A DNA stretch of 64,000 nucleotides, taken from NCBI GenBank assembly GCA_902773055.1, contig CACYCZ010000091.1, positions 1-64,000 of the forward strand, written 5' to 3'. Both the position numbers and the translations under genes were made by a program. The notes beneath the pieces are model-generated. The model was not told the origin of the DNA. It saw nothing but the letters and a program-made list of their open reading frames with translations, and made no database searches. The stretch is from an uncultured Bacteroidales bacterium (GTDB lineage: Bacteria > Bacteroidota > Bacteroidia > Bacteroidales > Bacteroidaceae). Shown one piece after another: positions 17,391-25,450 of this stretch (its first letter is position 1; every line of letters begins with the position of its first letter).

Positions 17391-17744
17391 ATGAAGTTAT
17401 TGCCTGTTATCATACTTTTGATGTTCCTGTTCTATGGTTGCAAGTCTGCGGATTCCTTCTCTGGATATAGTGAAGTACCATGGTTGAATTTTTCATAAAG
17501 TGCTGCAGGTGCTGACGCACATGAAAATTTTGAACTGATGCACGTATATGCAAATGGAACAAGCAGATTTGCAAACATAGAGAGTTATGAAAGAAGTCGG
17601 ATAGATGAGTATAAACGCAAAATATCTTATGCTTCTTCCTCGAAAAAAGAAAAGTATGAACGACAGCTAAGACAATATGTAACTTCTCTTCAAAATCAAT
17701 TCAAAAAAAACGTAAATGACCGAATGTCGTTTTTGCTTCTATGA
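17391..17744 (+). pseudogene. decayed small lipoprotein gene with an in-frame stop
   Basis: A frame beginning at ATG 17391 encodes a lipoprotein signal (MKLLPVIILLMFLFYGCK, lipobox cysteine at 17) and stops at TAA 17496-17498 after 35 codons. The same frame then continues without interruption for 81 codons to a TGA at 17742-17744, with a lysine/glutamate-rich, probably helical stretch (KRKISYASSSKKEKYERQL). Together they look like one roughly 117-residue lipoprotein broken by a single nonsense codon. The region is richer in A/T than its neighbours. Alternatives are a genuine 35-residue lipopeptide or a sequencing error. The rest of the gap to 18040 holds only the hairpin listed next. Confidence 0.55.
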
Positions 17745-17979
17745 TGGTGATGACAAAAGAAATCAGGATATGAAATAGGAAACAAAAGAATCTATGCGTT
17801 ATTACAGAATAAGAAGCATTAAACACAGTCTTGTTAAGTATTCCTGAGAGAAATGTTTAAAAAACCTGCCTCGGCTTGAAGGGAAGAAAAATAGTCTTTC
17901 TGCTGGAAGCATGGTTTTAAGGATATTGTTGCAAGAGGGTAAATGGCAGAAATATTGCCGCCTGCCTCGTTGTATAAGA

Positions 17980-18025
17980 CAGTCAAGCCCTGCTATCCCA
18001 TTGCGGGATTAGCAGGGCTTGACTG
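17980..18025. terminator. long inverted repeat downstream of pepD
   Basis: CAGTCAAGCCCTGCTA plus TCCC (17980-17999) pairs with GGGA plus TAGCAGGGCTTGACTG (18005-18025) with a single bulged T. It lies 15 bases past the pepD stop. No T-run follows on the minus strand, so it may be a terminator without U-tract or an mRNA-stabilising hairpin. Confidence 0.6.
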
Positions 18026-18040
18026 TGATTTGTGAAATAA

Positions 18041-19495
18041 TTATTTTTCTGGAATGTTCTTCAGGAGTTCAAGTACGAATTTGTAGTATTTGGCAACTGA
18101 AGGTATGTTACAGCGCTCAAACGGTGTGTGAGGTGACCGCAGAGTGGGGCCGAAACTGATAGCATCCATATTCGGGTTGACGGTCTGAATGATGCCACAC
18201 TCCAAACCGGCATGAACGACTTCAACTTTGCATTCTTCGCCGTTAACCTGCTTGTATACTTTTTCTACGACGGCAACGATAGGAGAGTCATTGTTGGGTT
18301 GCCATGCAGGGTAGCGTCCGCCGAAACTGGTCTGCATGCCTGCCATGGAGAAAGCAGCCTTGACGGCATCGGCCAGATAGTCAAGCATTGTTTCGCATGA
18401 GCTGCGTACCAGGACATCAGTCTCAATCTTTCCGGCAGCGATTTTTACGATGCCCAGATTGCATGATGTTTCCACGATGTGAGGTATGGCTGGTATGTTG
18501 CGCAGTACTCCACAGTGGCATGCCATGACAGCATTGATGATGTTATCGCGTATTTCTGTCGGGACAATTTTCTCAGGCATATCGGTAGCTTCGATGGTAA
18601 GTTCCAGTTCGTCCTCAATACTGCCGTATTCGTTGATGAAGGTTTGTTTCCATTCTGCCACGGCAGCTTCGAATGCAGCTTTGTCTTCAGGATTGATAGT
18701 CAGTACGACTTCGGCTCTGTTAGGGATGGCGTTGCGCATATTGCCACCAGTCCAGCATACGAGGTCAGCGTCAAATTCCTGTACTGCGTCTTGGAGCAGA
18801 CGGGCCATGAGTTTATTAGCATTGGCTCTGCCCAGTGATATTTCCAGTCCGGAATGACCGCCTTTCAGACCCTGCAGGGTAACTTTTATGGCAATGTCGT
18901 CTTCCTCGGCATCGGCTTCCTTGTAATCCAGTTCGCCTGCCACATCCATACCACCGGCGCAACCTATGATAAATTCGCCTTCGGTCTCGTTGTCCAGATT
19001 GAGCAGGATGTCACCTTTGAGTGTGCCTGGTTCCAAGTGGCTGACGCCATACATGCAGGTTTCTTCGTCTACGGTGAATATGGCTTCCAGCGGACCATGT
19101 TCAAGCGTGTTGTCTTCGAATATCGCCATGGCGGTGGCAACGCCCATACCGTCGTCAGAGCCCAGAGTAGTGCCCTTAGCCTTTACCCAGTCGCCATCTA
19201 TATAGGTTTCGATAGGGTCAGTCTCAAAGTTGTGGTTGGAATCGGCTGCCTTTTGGGGAACCATGTCCATGTGTCCCTCAAAGGTTACCATTTTCCTGTT
19301 TTCATACCCTGGAGTGGCCGGTTTGTGCATGACGATGTTTCCTGCATTATCCTTGAAAGCTTCAATATTTCTGTCCTTGGCCCATTGCAGCAGGAAAGCC
19401 TGGATTTTTTCCAGATGTCCTGAAGGGCGCGGAACCTGTGTGAGAAGGTAGAAATTCTGCCAAATGCCTTTTGGCTCAAGATTTTTAATTTCCAT
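18041..19495 (-). CDS. pepD: aminoacyl-histidine dipeptidase (cytosol nonspecific dipeptidase)
   Basis: A 484-residue M20-family peptidase of normal PepD length. The zinc-site motifs are present: FEGHMDMVPQ (about 74-83), TLGSDDGMGVA (about 114-124), the catalytic glutamates in TVDEETCMYG (about 143-152), and the lid-domain GGHSGLEI (about 212-219). A C-terminal LRSPHTPFE motif supplies the last zinc histidine. It cleaves Xaa-His and other unblocked dipeptides in the cytoplasm. No clear promoter is visible; it ends at a long hairpin. Confidence 0.95.
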   Translation of the reverse strand: MEIKNLEPKGIWQNFYLLTQVPRPSGHLEKIQAFLLQWAKDRNIEAFKDNAGNIVMHKPATPGYENRKMVTFEGHMDMVPQKAADSNHNFETDPIETYIDGDWVKAKGTTLGSDDGMGVATAMAIFEDNTLEHGPLEAIFTVDEETCMYGVSHLEPGTLKGDILLNLDNETEGEFIIGCAGGMDVAGELDYKEADAEEDDIAIKVTLQGLKGGHSGLEISLGRANANKLMARLLQDAVQEFDADLVCWTGGNMRNAIPNRAEVVLTINPEDKAAFEAAVAEWKQTFINEYGSIEDELELTIEATDMPEKIVPTEIRDNIINAVMACHCGVLRNIPAIPHIVETSCNLGIVKIAAGKIETDVLVRSSCETMLDYLADAVKAAFSMAGMQTSFGGRYPAWQPNNDSPIVAVVEKVYKQVNGEECKVEVVHAGLECGIIQTVNPNMDAISFGPTLRSPHTPFERCNIPSVAKYYKFVLELLKNIPEK

Positions 19496-19530
19496 AATGA
19501 TGTGTTATTTGTTATATTGTTTTATGATGT

Positions 19531-20535
19531 TCAATGTGGGGTGTCTGCTTGGGATTTGTGTCCAGACAGGGTCAGGGTGAGGTAGCCGTAAATGCCCAGC
19601 ACAATGACGAGTAATGTCTGCAGGGCATGGACAATTAGAGCAAAGAGGATTGCATCGGCAACACTGATGCTGAATTGCATGAGCACTACTTTAACGGCAA
19701 AGTGCCATGGACCGGCACCATTGGGCGTGGGAACCAGTACGGCTACGGTAATCATGCAGAATGCCAGCAGGCCGGCATGTATGCCGAGATGACTGGTGAA
19801 GTCAAAAGCATAGAATGCCAGGAAGAAATGCAGGAAATAGCATACCCAGATGCTGATGGAATAGAAAATATACAGTGGAATGCTGTGTACCTGTCGTACC
19901 GAAGCCAGTCCCTGGGTAAATTTCTTGAAAACATCCTGGAATTTGTTGAATGTCTTGAGTCGGTAAAAGATGTATATCAGTCCGCCGATGATGAGAGTCA
20001 GGCATATTAATGATATGGTGATACCGCCGACGGAGAATTTTTCAAAGAAGCTGTCGGCTGTAAATCCTATGGTGCCAAAGAAGCGCAGGAAGGCAGGCAA
20101 TTCGCATACGAAAGTGACAAACAGAATGAGCAACACCAATGCGGAGTCGATGATGCGTTCTGTGACAACGGTGCCGAGGGAAATGGGAAATGAGGTGCCT
20201 TCCATCTTCTTCAGGGTTGCGCATCGGGAAATTTCACCGATGCGTGGTATAATCAGGCTGGCAGCAAACGACATGTATACGGCTGATATACAGTTGCGGC
20301 GTGAAGGATATTCATGGAGTGGTTCCAAAGCCTGTCGCCAGCGTAGCCCACGCAGTATCTGTGGGATAATGCCAAAGAGGAGTGAGAACAGCATCCAATC
20401 CCAGTGAATGCCGTGGCAGAGGGTATCGGAAACCTGTGAGAAAGGGAAGTCCCGATACATCCAGTACAGTATTCCTGTGGCCAAGGCCAGTGAACAGAAT
20501 ATTTCAATGAGTTTGCGCGGGGTGAGTGTCCTCAT
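19531..20535 (-). CDS. lysylphosphatidylglycerol synthase TM-domain protein (YbhN/UPF0104 family), paralogue 2
   Basis: Start set to the ATG at 20535 (334 residues), overlapping the upstream paralogue's stop in ATGA; longer frames extend through that gene. About eight membrane segments. It shares with the neighbour the N-terminal ILYWMYRDFPF, the GLRWRQALEPL loop, the SLIIPRIGEISRC motif and the VPTPNGAGPWHFAVK motif, all typical of the LPG_synthase_TM (PF03706) family. Members are flippase-like or lipid-modifying membrane proteins, often of unknown substrate. There is no C-terminal aminoacyl-transferase domain, so lysyl-PG synthesis itself is not expected. Confidence 0.85.
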   Translation of the reverse strand: MRTLTPRKLIEIFCSLALATGILYWMYRDFPFSQVSDTLCHGIHWDWMLFSLLFGIIPQILRGLRWRQALEPLHEYPSRRNCISAVYMSFAASLIIPRIGEISRCATLKKMEGTSFPISLGTVVTERIIDSALVLLILFVTFVCELPAFLRFFGTIGFTADSFFEKFSVGGITISLICLTLIIGGLIYIFYRLKTFNKFQDVFKKFTQGLASVRQVHSIPLYIFYSISIWVCYFLHFFLAFYAFDFTSHLGIHAGLLAFCMITVAVLVPTPNGAGPWHFAVKVVLMQFSISVADAILFALIVHALQTLLVIVLGIYGYLTLTLSGHKSQADTPH

Positions 20536-21542
20536 AGGGTATCCTCCTTGCCGAGATTGTTGTTCCTTGGATGGAAAAACTGCAGTGCAAACAGGGCATA
20601 GATGCCTAAGGCAACTATCAGGAGGGTCTGGACGGAGTGTACAATCAGAACATAGGATACGGCATTGATCTGCTCCAGACCATAGAGTACCAGAATGGTT
20701 TTGACGGCAAAATGCCATGAGCCAGCTCCGTTTGGTGTCGGTACGATAACGGCTATACTGCCGATACAGAAGGATATCAGGGCGGCAGTGAGCCCCATGT
20801 CGGTGGTAAAGTCAAAGCAGTAGAAAGTCAGCCAGTAGTGTAGGAAATAGGCTACCCAGATACCAACAGAATAGAAAATGTATAGTTGGATGTTGTGTAT
20901 CTTCTTGAGCGACAGGATACCGTCGATGATGTCTTTGATACCGTCGTTGATTTTCTTGGCTACAGAGAATTGCTTGATGGCAATGAATAACATGACAATG
21001 ATAAGGATGGCGCAGACAATGGTTACAATGATGCCTGTGGTGGTAAATCTGTTCATCAATGCCGAGAAACTGGTCCCTGTGAGGTTGAAGAATTCCATGA
21101 TAACCGGCAGTTGCCACAAGAGGATGGCTCCGGTGAGCAGCATCATGAGGAAACTGTCTACCATGCGCTCGGTGATGACAGTGCCGAGCGACTTGCCGAA
21201 GGATGTGCCGTCATGGGATTTCAGGATACCGCAACGCATGATTTCCCCGCTGCGTGGTATAATGAGGCTGACAGCGTAGGATATAAAGACGGCGTTGATG
21301 CATACGCTCTTACGCGGAAATTCTCCCAGCGGTCCCAGTGCCTGCTTCCAACGCAACCCTCTGAAGACCTGTGCCAGAATGCCCGGTATGAACGACAGGA
21401 ACATCCATTCCCAATGCATCTGATGGAAAAGTATGTCATCCAGATCCGCAAAGGGGAAATCCCGATACATCCAATACAGGATAACTCCGCCTAGGATGAA
21501 GGGGAACAGGATCTTTAATATCGTTGCAATATACTTCTTCAA
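20532..21542 (-). CDS. lysylphosphatidylglycerol synthase TM-domain protein (YbhN/UPF0104 family), paralogue 1, TTG start
   Basis: I propose a TTG start at 21542 (336 residues, read as MKKYIATILKILF). The longer frame runs antisense to ksgA, no ATG lies in frame before residue 25 of the conserved region, and the size then matches the 334-residue paralogue. A minus-strand -7 motif TATTTTTG at 21595-21588 would leave a leader of about 40 bases. Shared motifs: ILYWMYRDFPF, GLRWKQALGPL, SLIIPRSGEIMRC and VPTPNGAGSWHFAVK. The two genes form a tandem duplication in one operon. Function unknown; membrane lipid traffic is the family's theme. Confidence 0.8.
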   Translation of the reverse strand: MKKYIATILKILFPFILGGVILYWMYRDFPFADLDDILFHQMHWEWMFLSFIPGILAQVFRGLRWKQALGPLGEFPRKSVCINAVFISYAVSLIIPRSGEIMRCGILKSHDGTSFGKSLGTVITERMVDSFLMMLLTGAILLWQLPVIMEFFNLTGTSFSALMNRFTTTGIIVTIVCAILIIVMLFIAIKQFSVAKKINDGIKDIIDGILSLKKIHNIQLYIFYSVGIWVAYFLHYWLTFYCFDFTTDMGLTAALISFCIGSIAVIVPTPNGAGSWHFAVKTILVLYGLEQINAVSYVLIVHSVQTLLIVALGIYALFALQFFHPRNNNLGKEDTL

Positions 21543-21549
21543 AACGCCA

Positions 21550-21578
21550 TTGTTAACGGAATAAAATCCGTATCTTTG
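21550..21578 (+). promoter_or_regulatory. ksgA promoter overlapping a divergent promoter
   Basis: TTG (21550-21552), 18 bases, TATCTTTG (21571-21578) on the plus strand, 31 bases before the ksgA ATG. A minus-strand TATTTTTG lies at 21595-21588, so the two divergent promoters share about 45 bp. Confidence 0.6.
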
Positions 21579-21609
21579 TATCAAGTACAAAAATACGAAA
21601 AAGCCGCGA

Positions 21610-22425
21610 ATGAACAGAGTACATCCTAAAAAAAATCTGGGCCAGCATTTCCTTACCGATATGACGATAGCCCGGCGCATTGCCGACACCGTGGATGTTT
21701 GTCCCAATCTGCCCGTATTGGAAGTGGGGCCCGGAACAGGAGCCTTGTCCCTGTACCTGCTGCCCAAGGGGCGCGAGATGAAAGTCGTAGAGATTGATGT
21801 GGAAAGCATTGAATACCTCCATGATGCCATACCTCAGCTGCGTGACAAGATAGTGAAGGGTGATTTCCTGAAAATGGACCTTACGGCTTTGTTTAAGGGC
21901 AGACCGTTTGTGCTGACCGGCAATTATCCTTATAATATCAGCAGTCAGATTTTTTTCAAGCTTCTGGATTATAAGGACCTGATACCTTGTTGTACAGGAA
22001 TGATTCAAAAGGAAGTGGCAGAGCGATTGACCTCAGGGCCGGGAAATAAAGCGTATGGCATACTGAGCGTGTTCCTGCAGGCCTGGTATCATGTTGAATA
22101 CCTCTTCACTGTGCCTGAAACCGTGTTCAATCCGCCTCCCAAGGTCAAGAGTGCCGTGATACGGTTCATGCGCAATGATGTGACGGAGTTGGGTTGCGAT
22201 GAGAAACTGTTTCGCCGACTGGTCAAGGTTGTGTTCAATCAGCGGCGCAAGATGATGAGAGGCTCTATCCGTCCCTTGCTGGCGCAGCTTGACAATGAGA
22301 GGGAATGTCGCAACGATCATGCAGCCCTGCTTGCTGATTCCTTCCTGACGAAGCGTCCTGAACAGCTTAGTGTACAGGATTTCATCAGTCTGACCAACCG
22401 CGTTGAGAAAGACTATATCCAATAA
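21610..22425 (+). CDS. ksgA: 16S rRNA (adenine1518-N6/adenine1519-N6)-dimethyltransferase
   Basis: A 271-residue KsgA/Dim1 methyltransferase of normal length. It opens with KKNLGQHFL, followed by the SAM-binding LEVGPGTGALS (about 37-47), the acidic EIDVES (about 61-66) and the catalytic NYPYNIS (about 104-110). It dimethylates two adjacent adenines in helix 45 of 16S rRNA late in 30S assembly. It is divergent from the YbhN-like pair and ends at a clear terminator. Confidence 0.97.
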   Translation: MNRVHPKKNLGQHFLTDMTIARRIADTVDVCPNLPVLEVGPGTGALSLYLLPKGREMKVVEIDVESIEYLHDAIPQLRDKIVKGDFLKMDLTALFKGRPFVLTGNYPYNISSQIFFKLLDYKDLIPCCTGMIQKEVAERLTSGPGNKAYGILSVFLQAWYHVEYLFTVPETVFNPPPKVKSAVIRFMRNDVTELGCDEKLFRRLVKVVFNQRRKMMRGSIRPLLAQLDNERECRNDHAALLADSFLTKRPEQLSVQDFISLTNRVEKDYIQ

Positions 22426-22441
22426 TTTTTTCCATTAAACC

Positions 22442-22478
22442 AATCCGGACGAAAAGTATGTGTTTCGTCTGGATTTTT
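22442..22478 (+). terminator. Rho-independent terminator of ksgA
   Basis: AATCCGGACGAAA (22442-22454) pairs with TTTCGTCTGGATT (22463-22475), one G-T pair, and is followed by T-rich sequence to 22478. It lies 17 bases past the ksgA stop. Confidence 0.85.
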
Positions 22479-22645
22479 GTATGCTGCAGAAAGAGCTTGT
22501 CCTTAATGGCATAGTTCTTGCGTTGCCGAAATATTTCGTGGCGCAAGGATTATGGGGTTGTCTGCCCTCTGTTGAGATAAAATTGTCCTTACGCCATATC
22601 AGTGGTGTTGTATCGCTTGAAAAGTTATTTTACCTCCCGATGTAG

Positions 22646-22735
22646 TTTATGTTCCCCGATGCTGAACGTACGTTCTCCGTTGCGAAATGTATGTTTACCG
22701 ATGCTGAACGTATGTTCAGCGACGTGGAATATAGA
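22646..22735. repeat. 90-bp 21-bp-period dyad element, copy C
   Basis: Units: TTTATGTTC, CCCGATGCT, GAACGTACGTTC, TCCGTTGCG, AAATGTATGTTT, ACCGATGCT, GAACGTATGTTC, AGCGACGTG, GAATATAGA. It lies in the 472-bp gap between the convergent ksgA and response regulator genes, beyond the ksgA terminator. GAACGTACGTTC is a perfect 12-bp palindrome. I see no gene in the rest of the gap. Confidence 0.9.
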
Positions 22736-22897
22736 ATATATCGGGATATGAACGTATTTCTAAGGCCGTTGTGCCGGATTTCTAAGGAGTGTCGTAAATT
22801 GTTATCATGAAATACTGATGTAGCCGGCTCAAGTATCTTTAAAAGCATTCCTTTTTCCCACAGGTGATGGCTGTCGGTTTCCGCAGGGTTGTTTATA

Positions 22898-23626
22898 CTA
22901 TCTGATGAGTTTATAGCCGATACCTCTGACGTTGATGATTCTTATCTGCGGGTCTTTGGCGAGTTTGTGGCGCAGTTTTGTGATGAATACATGGAGGCTG
23001 CGTGTGTTGAAAAAACTGTTGTTTCCCCAAAGCTCTATGAGTATGTCCCGGATGGATACCACTTCTCCCTGATGACGGCACAGCCGGTGGAGGATTTCGG
23101 CTTCGCGATGAGACAGGGGTATGACTTCAGGGTGTACGGACGCCTCGCCTTGTCTCAGGATGGGATAAAAAACGAGTTGTTGGGTAAGTGTGTCAAGTTG
23201 GTAATTCCCAATGCGGTAACAGTGACCGTCCTGTTGCTTGTCGGGCGCAAGGTAGGCACGCCCCGTAAGTGCCTTGATGCGTATTATCAGTTCCTGCATG
23301 CCGAAAGGTTTGCGGAGATAGTCATTTGCGCCGATTTCAAAACCATGTACGACATCCTTGATGTCGGTCCGGGCCGTGAGGAAAATGACAGGAGTATGCG
23401 TGTCGTGCTGTCGGATGTGGCGTATCATTTCGAAACCATCCATCTTGGGCATCATGATGTCGGCAACGACAATGTCAGGGTGGGATGAGAAGAAGAGATT
23501 CAGACCCTCTGTCCCATCTTGAGCTGTCTGAATGGAGAATCCCTGCTCTTCGAGTGTTTCCTTGATGATGAGCGACAGCGTTGTCTCATCTTCAACAAGC
23601 AAGACGTGTATAGCATTGTCAGTCAT
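22898..23626 (-). CDS. OmpR-family response regulator
   Basis: A 242-residue two-domain regulator. The receiver domain (about 6-120) has the acidic pair E12-D13, phosphoacceptor D56 in VVADIMMPK, the T/S switch in FLTART and the lysine in LRKPFG. The winged-helix DNA-binding domain (about 140-240) contains the recognition region SIRDILIELWG and RSLHVFITKLRHKLA. Its start overlaps the stop of the sensor kinase (ATGA), so both are made together. The likely target is the divergent outer-membrane gene at 25451, whose upstream region holds a direct repeat. Confidence 0.93.
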   Translation of the reverse strand: MTDNAIHVLLVEDETTLSLIIKETLEEQGFSIQTAQDGTEGLNLFFSSHPDIVVADIMMPKMDGFEMIRHIRQHDTHTPVIFLTARTDIKDVVHGFEIGANDYLRKPFGMQELIIRIKALTGRAYLAPDKQQDGHCYRIGNYQLDTLTQQLVFYPILRQGEASVHPEVIPLSHREAEILHRLCRHQGEVVSIRDILIELWGNNSFFNTRSLHVFITKLRHKLAKDPQIRIINVRGIGYKLIR

Positions 23627-25290
23627 GGAATTACTGATATTAGAGTAGTCATAGTCCCAATGAAGCAGAGTGGCGTCCGAAACTGGTTACTGTTCGGTGC
23701 AGGCGGAAATTTCAGGGTAAAGGTGCTGCCCTTGCCGGGTGAACTCAGTACTGATACCGTTCCGCCATGAAGGCGCATCATGGTTGATACATAGTAGAGC
23801 CCAAGGCCATAGCCCTTGACATTATGGAGGTTGCCGTTTGGAACACGGTAGAATTTTTCAAAAATGTGTTTCTGATGTTCCGGAGAGATACCGGTGCCAT
23901 GATCCTGAATGGAGATGGAGACAGTGCCGTCGGTTGTTGATTGTGCGTTGAAAAGAATGGAGACTTCTTGGGGAGAATATTTAATGGCATTGTCTAACAA
24001 GGTGCTGAGCATTTGGGCAAGCTGGTTGCGGTCGGCACAGACAGTCATTGTTGCGGGAATGGAAACGGCCGATATAGTCATGGGACTCATACTCTTTTGC
24101 CTGTGGGTGTCGATGACGCTCTCAACGATGTCCTTAATTATGGCAGTTTCTTTGTTGAGGGTGTATATTTTGGAGGAATCGGCGCTTAGGGCGAGTATTT
24201 GCTCTACCATGCTTTCCAGGCGTTTCAGCTGGTGCTGTGCAACTTTGAGATATTTCTCTCTGGCCTTACTGTCCTCCCATTTTTTGAAATTGAGCAGGGC
24301 ATCATTGGCGGCATAGGCAACCGAAATGGGCGTTTTCAGTTCGTGGGTGATGTTGTGGGTAAAGTCTGTCTTCATCTCATCCAGTGACTTCTGTTTCAAT
24401 AATGTATGGATGAGATACCAGAAAGTGAAAATAAGAATGAAGATGTTGAATATGGATATGGCGATAATACCTTTCAGGGATTTCAGTACACTGGTGTCGA
24501 CAGGTTCTGTCCATAGGCGATAGATGCTGTGTTGGCTGGTTGTGTACTGATAGTCGTAGTGTATGGCCTTGGAGGAAGGAGTGTAGTGAGACGTGGAAAT
24601 GACTTTCAGAGTGTCAATGGTAATGGTGTCAGGGCTGTCGGAGGTCTGCATGTAGAAATGGAGCTGTTCTAATCTGTGGGGAATATTTATATGATGCCTC
24701 ATCAGCCTGATGGTCAGCATGCTGTCAAAGACCTCGGCATCAGGCTCCATGAAAAGGTCAATGCCGTCATGTATACCCTGTTGCATCATCAGTGTCAAAT
24801 CGTTGGCAGATTTCTTGTCTTCGGCGATACTGCCGAAAAGTCCTTCGCCGCCGCTAATCAAGGCTTTGTTCTGTGGCTTTTCCTCTGTAGGATAGGAGTG
24901 GACATTTATGTGCATGTGCCTTTTGCCTTTTTGGGTGTTGCGCTGAATGGTGATGGTGTCGGTCAGATTCTCATCTTTCAAGATGATGGCATCATGTCCT
25001 TTCTCGCGGATGGTTGTGACCGTCCCGGCGGAGACAAACTGACTGTCACCATTGAGCTTGTATCCTGTGGCATAGCTGATTTCGCCATGTTTACTCCCGC
25101 TTTCTGACATATTTGCAATGCGGATAACCATTTCGTTGTAGTCTGTAATACGAAGCGACTCAATGATGTAGTCTGTGATTTCCTGCTTGCGGGTTTGATA
25201 GAGTTTGCACAGCCAGTAGACCTGATAGAGGAAAACGGCTGCAACCGCAGTGCATACAAGAATAGTGATGGTGCGAAGGGGCAGTTTCAT
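23623..25290 (-). CDS. two-component sensor histidine kinase
   Basis: A 555-residue membrane kinase. Membrane segments at about 8-28 and 275-297 enclose a periplasmic sensor domain of about 245 residues without a family I recognise. No HAMP linker is evident. The kinase core follows directly: phosphoacceptor H316 in THNITHELKTP, N box LLDNAIKYS (about 440), G1 DHGTGIS, F box FEKFYRVP and G2 GYGLGLYYV. It pairs with the overlapping OmpR-type regulator. The signal is unknown; its divergence from an outer-membrane barrel suggests envelope or nutrient sensing. Confidence 0.93.
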   Translation of the reverse strand: MKLPLRTITILVCTAVAAVFLYQVYWLCKLYQTRKQEITDYIIESLRITDYNEMVIRIANMSESGSKHGEISYATGYKLNGDSQFVSAGTVTTIREKGHDAIILKDENLTDTITIQRNTQKGKRHMHINVHSYPTEEKPQNKALISGGEGLFGSIAEDKKSANDLTLMMQQGIHDGIDLFMEPDAEVFDSMLTIRLMRHHINIPHRLEQLHFYMQTSDSPDTITIDTLKVISTSHYTPSSKAIHYDYQYTTSQHSIYRLWTEPVDTSVLKSLKGIIAISIFNIFILIFTFWYLIHTLLKQKSLDEMKTDFTHNITHELKTPISVAYAANDALLNFKKWEDSKAREKYLKVAQHQLKRLESMVEQILALSADSSKIYTLNKETAIIKDIVESVIDTHRQKSMSPMTISAVSIPATMTVCADRNQLAQMLSTLLDNAIKYSPQEVSILFNAQSTTDGTVSISIQDHGTGISPEHQKHIFEKFYRVPNGNLHNVKGYGLGLYYVSTMMRLHGGTVSVLSSPGKGSTFTLKFPPAPNSNQFRTPLCFIGTMTTLISVIP

Positions 25291-25312
25291 GTTTCTTTGT
25301 CTGTATGTAATA

Positions 25313-25320
25313 CAAAATTA
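25313..25320 (-). promoter_or_regulatory. -7 promoter motif for the two-component operon
   Basis: TAATTTTG on the minus strand (25320-25313), 22 bases before the kinase ATG at 25290. Confidence 0.45.
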
Positions 25321-25349
25321 GCCTTTTTCGCGGTTCGTTTTTTATTTGG

Positions 25350-25395
25350 TAAGACTAAATAACACTTCTCCTCCGATATGTTAAGATTACATAAC
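25350..25395. promoter_or_regulatory. candidate operator: two direct repeats between divergent promoters
   Basis: TAAGACTAAATAAC (25350-25363) and TAAGATTACATAAC (25382-25395) match at 12 of 14 positions and are spaced 32 bp apart, close to three helical turns. They lie between the -7 motifs of the kinase operon (25320-25313, minus) and the outer-membrane gene (25429-25436, plus). Direct repeats are the usual form of OmpR-family binding sites, so autoregulation plus control of the divergent gene is a fair inference. Confidence 0.45.
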
Positions 25396-25428
25396 TCTAA
25401 AACTTATCCGGCGAGATAGAAAGCAACA

Positions 25429-25436
25429 TAACTTTG
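25429..25436 (+). promoter_or_regulatory. -7 promoter motif for the outer-membrane barrel gene
   Basis: TAACTTTG fits TAnnTTTG. Only 14 bases separate it from the ATG at 25451, implying a very short leader. Confidence 0.5.
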
Positions 25437-25450
25437 CCTCAAAAAAAGCG

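Noticed and set aside
19531-21542. True lysylphosphatidylglycerol synthase (MprF)
   Set aside because: Both proteins are only about 335 residues, lacking the C-terminal aminoacyl-transferase domain needed for lysyl transfer.
22898-25290. Naming the two-component pair RprXY
   Set aside because: The receiver and sensor sequences do not match what I remember of RprY and RprX closely enough; only the general architecture fits.
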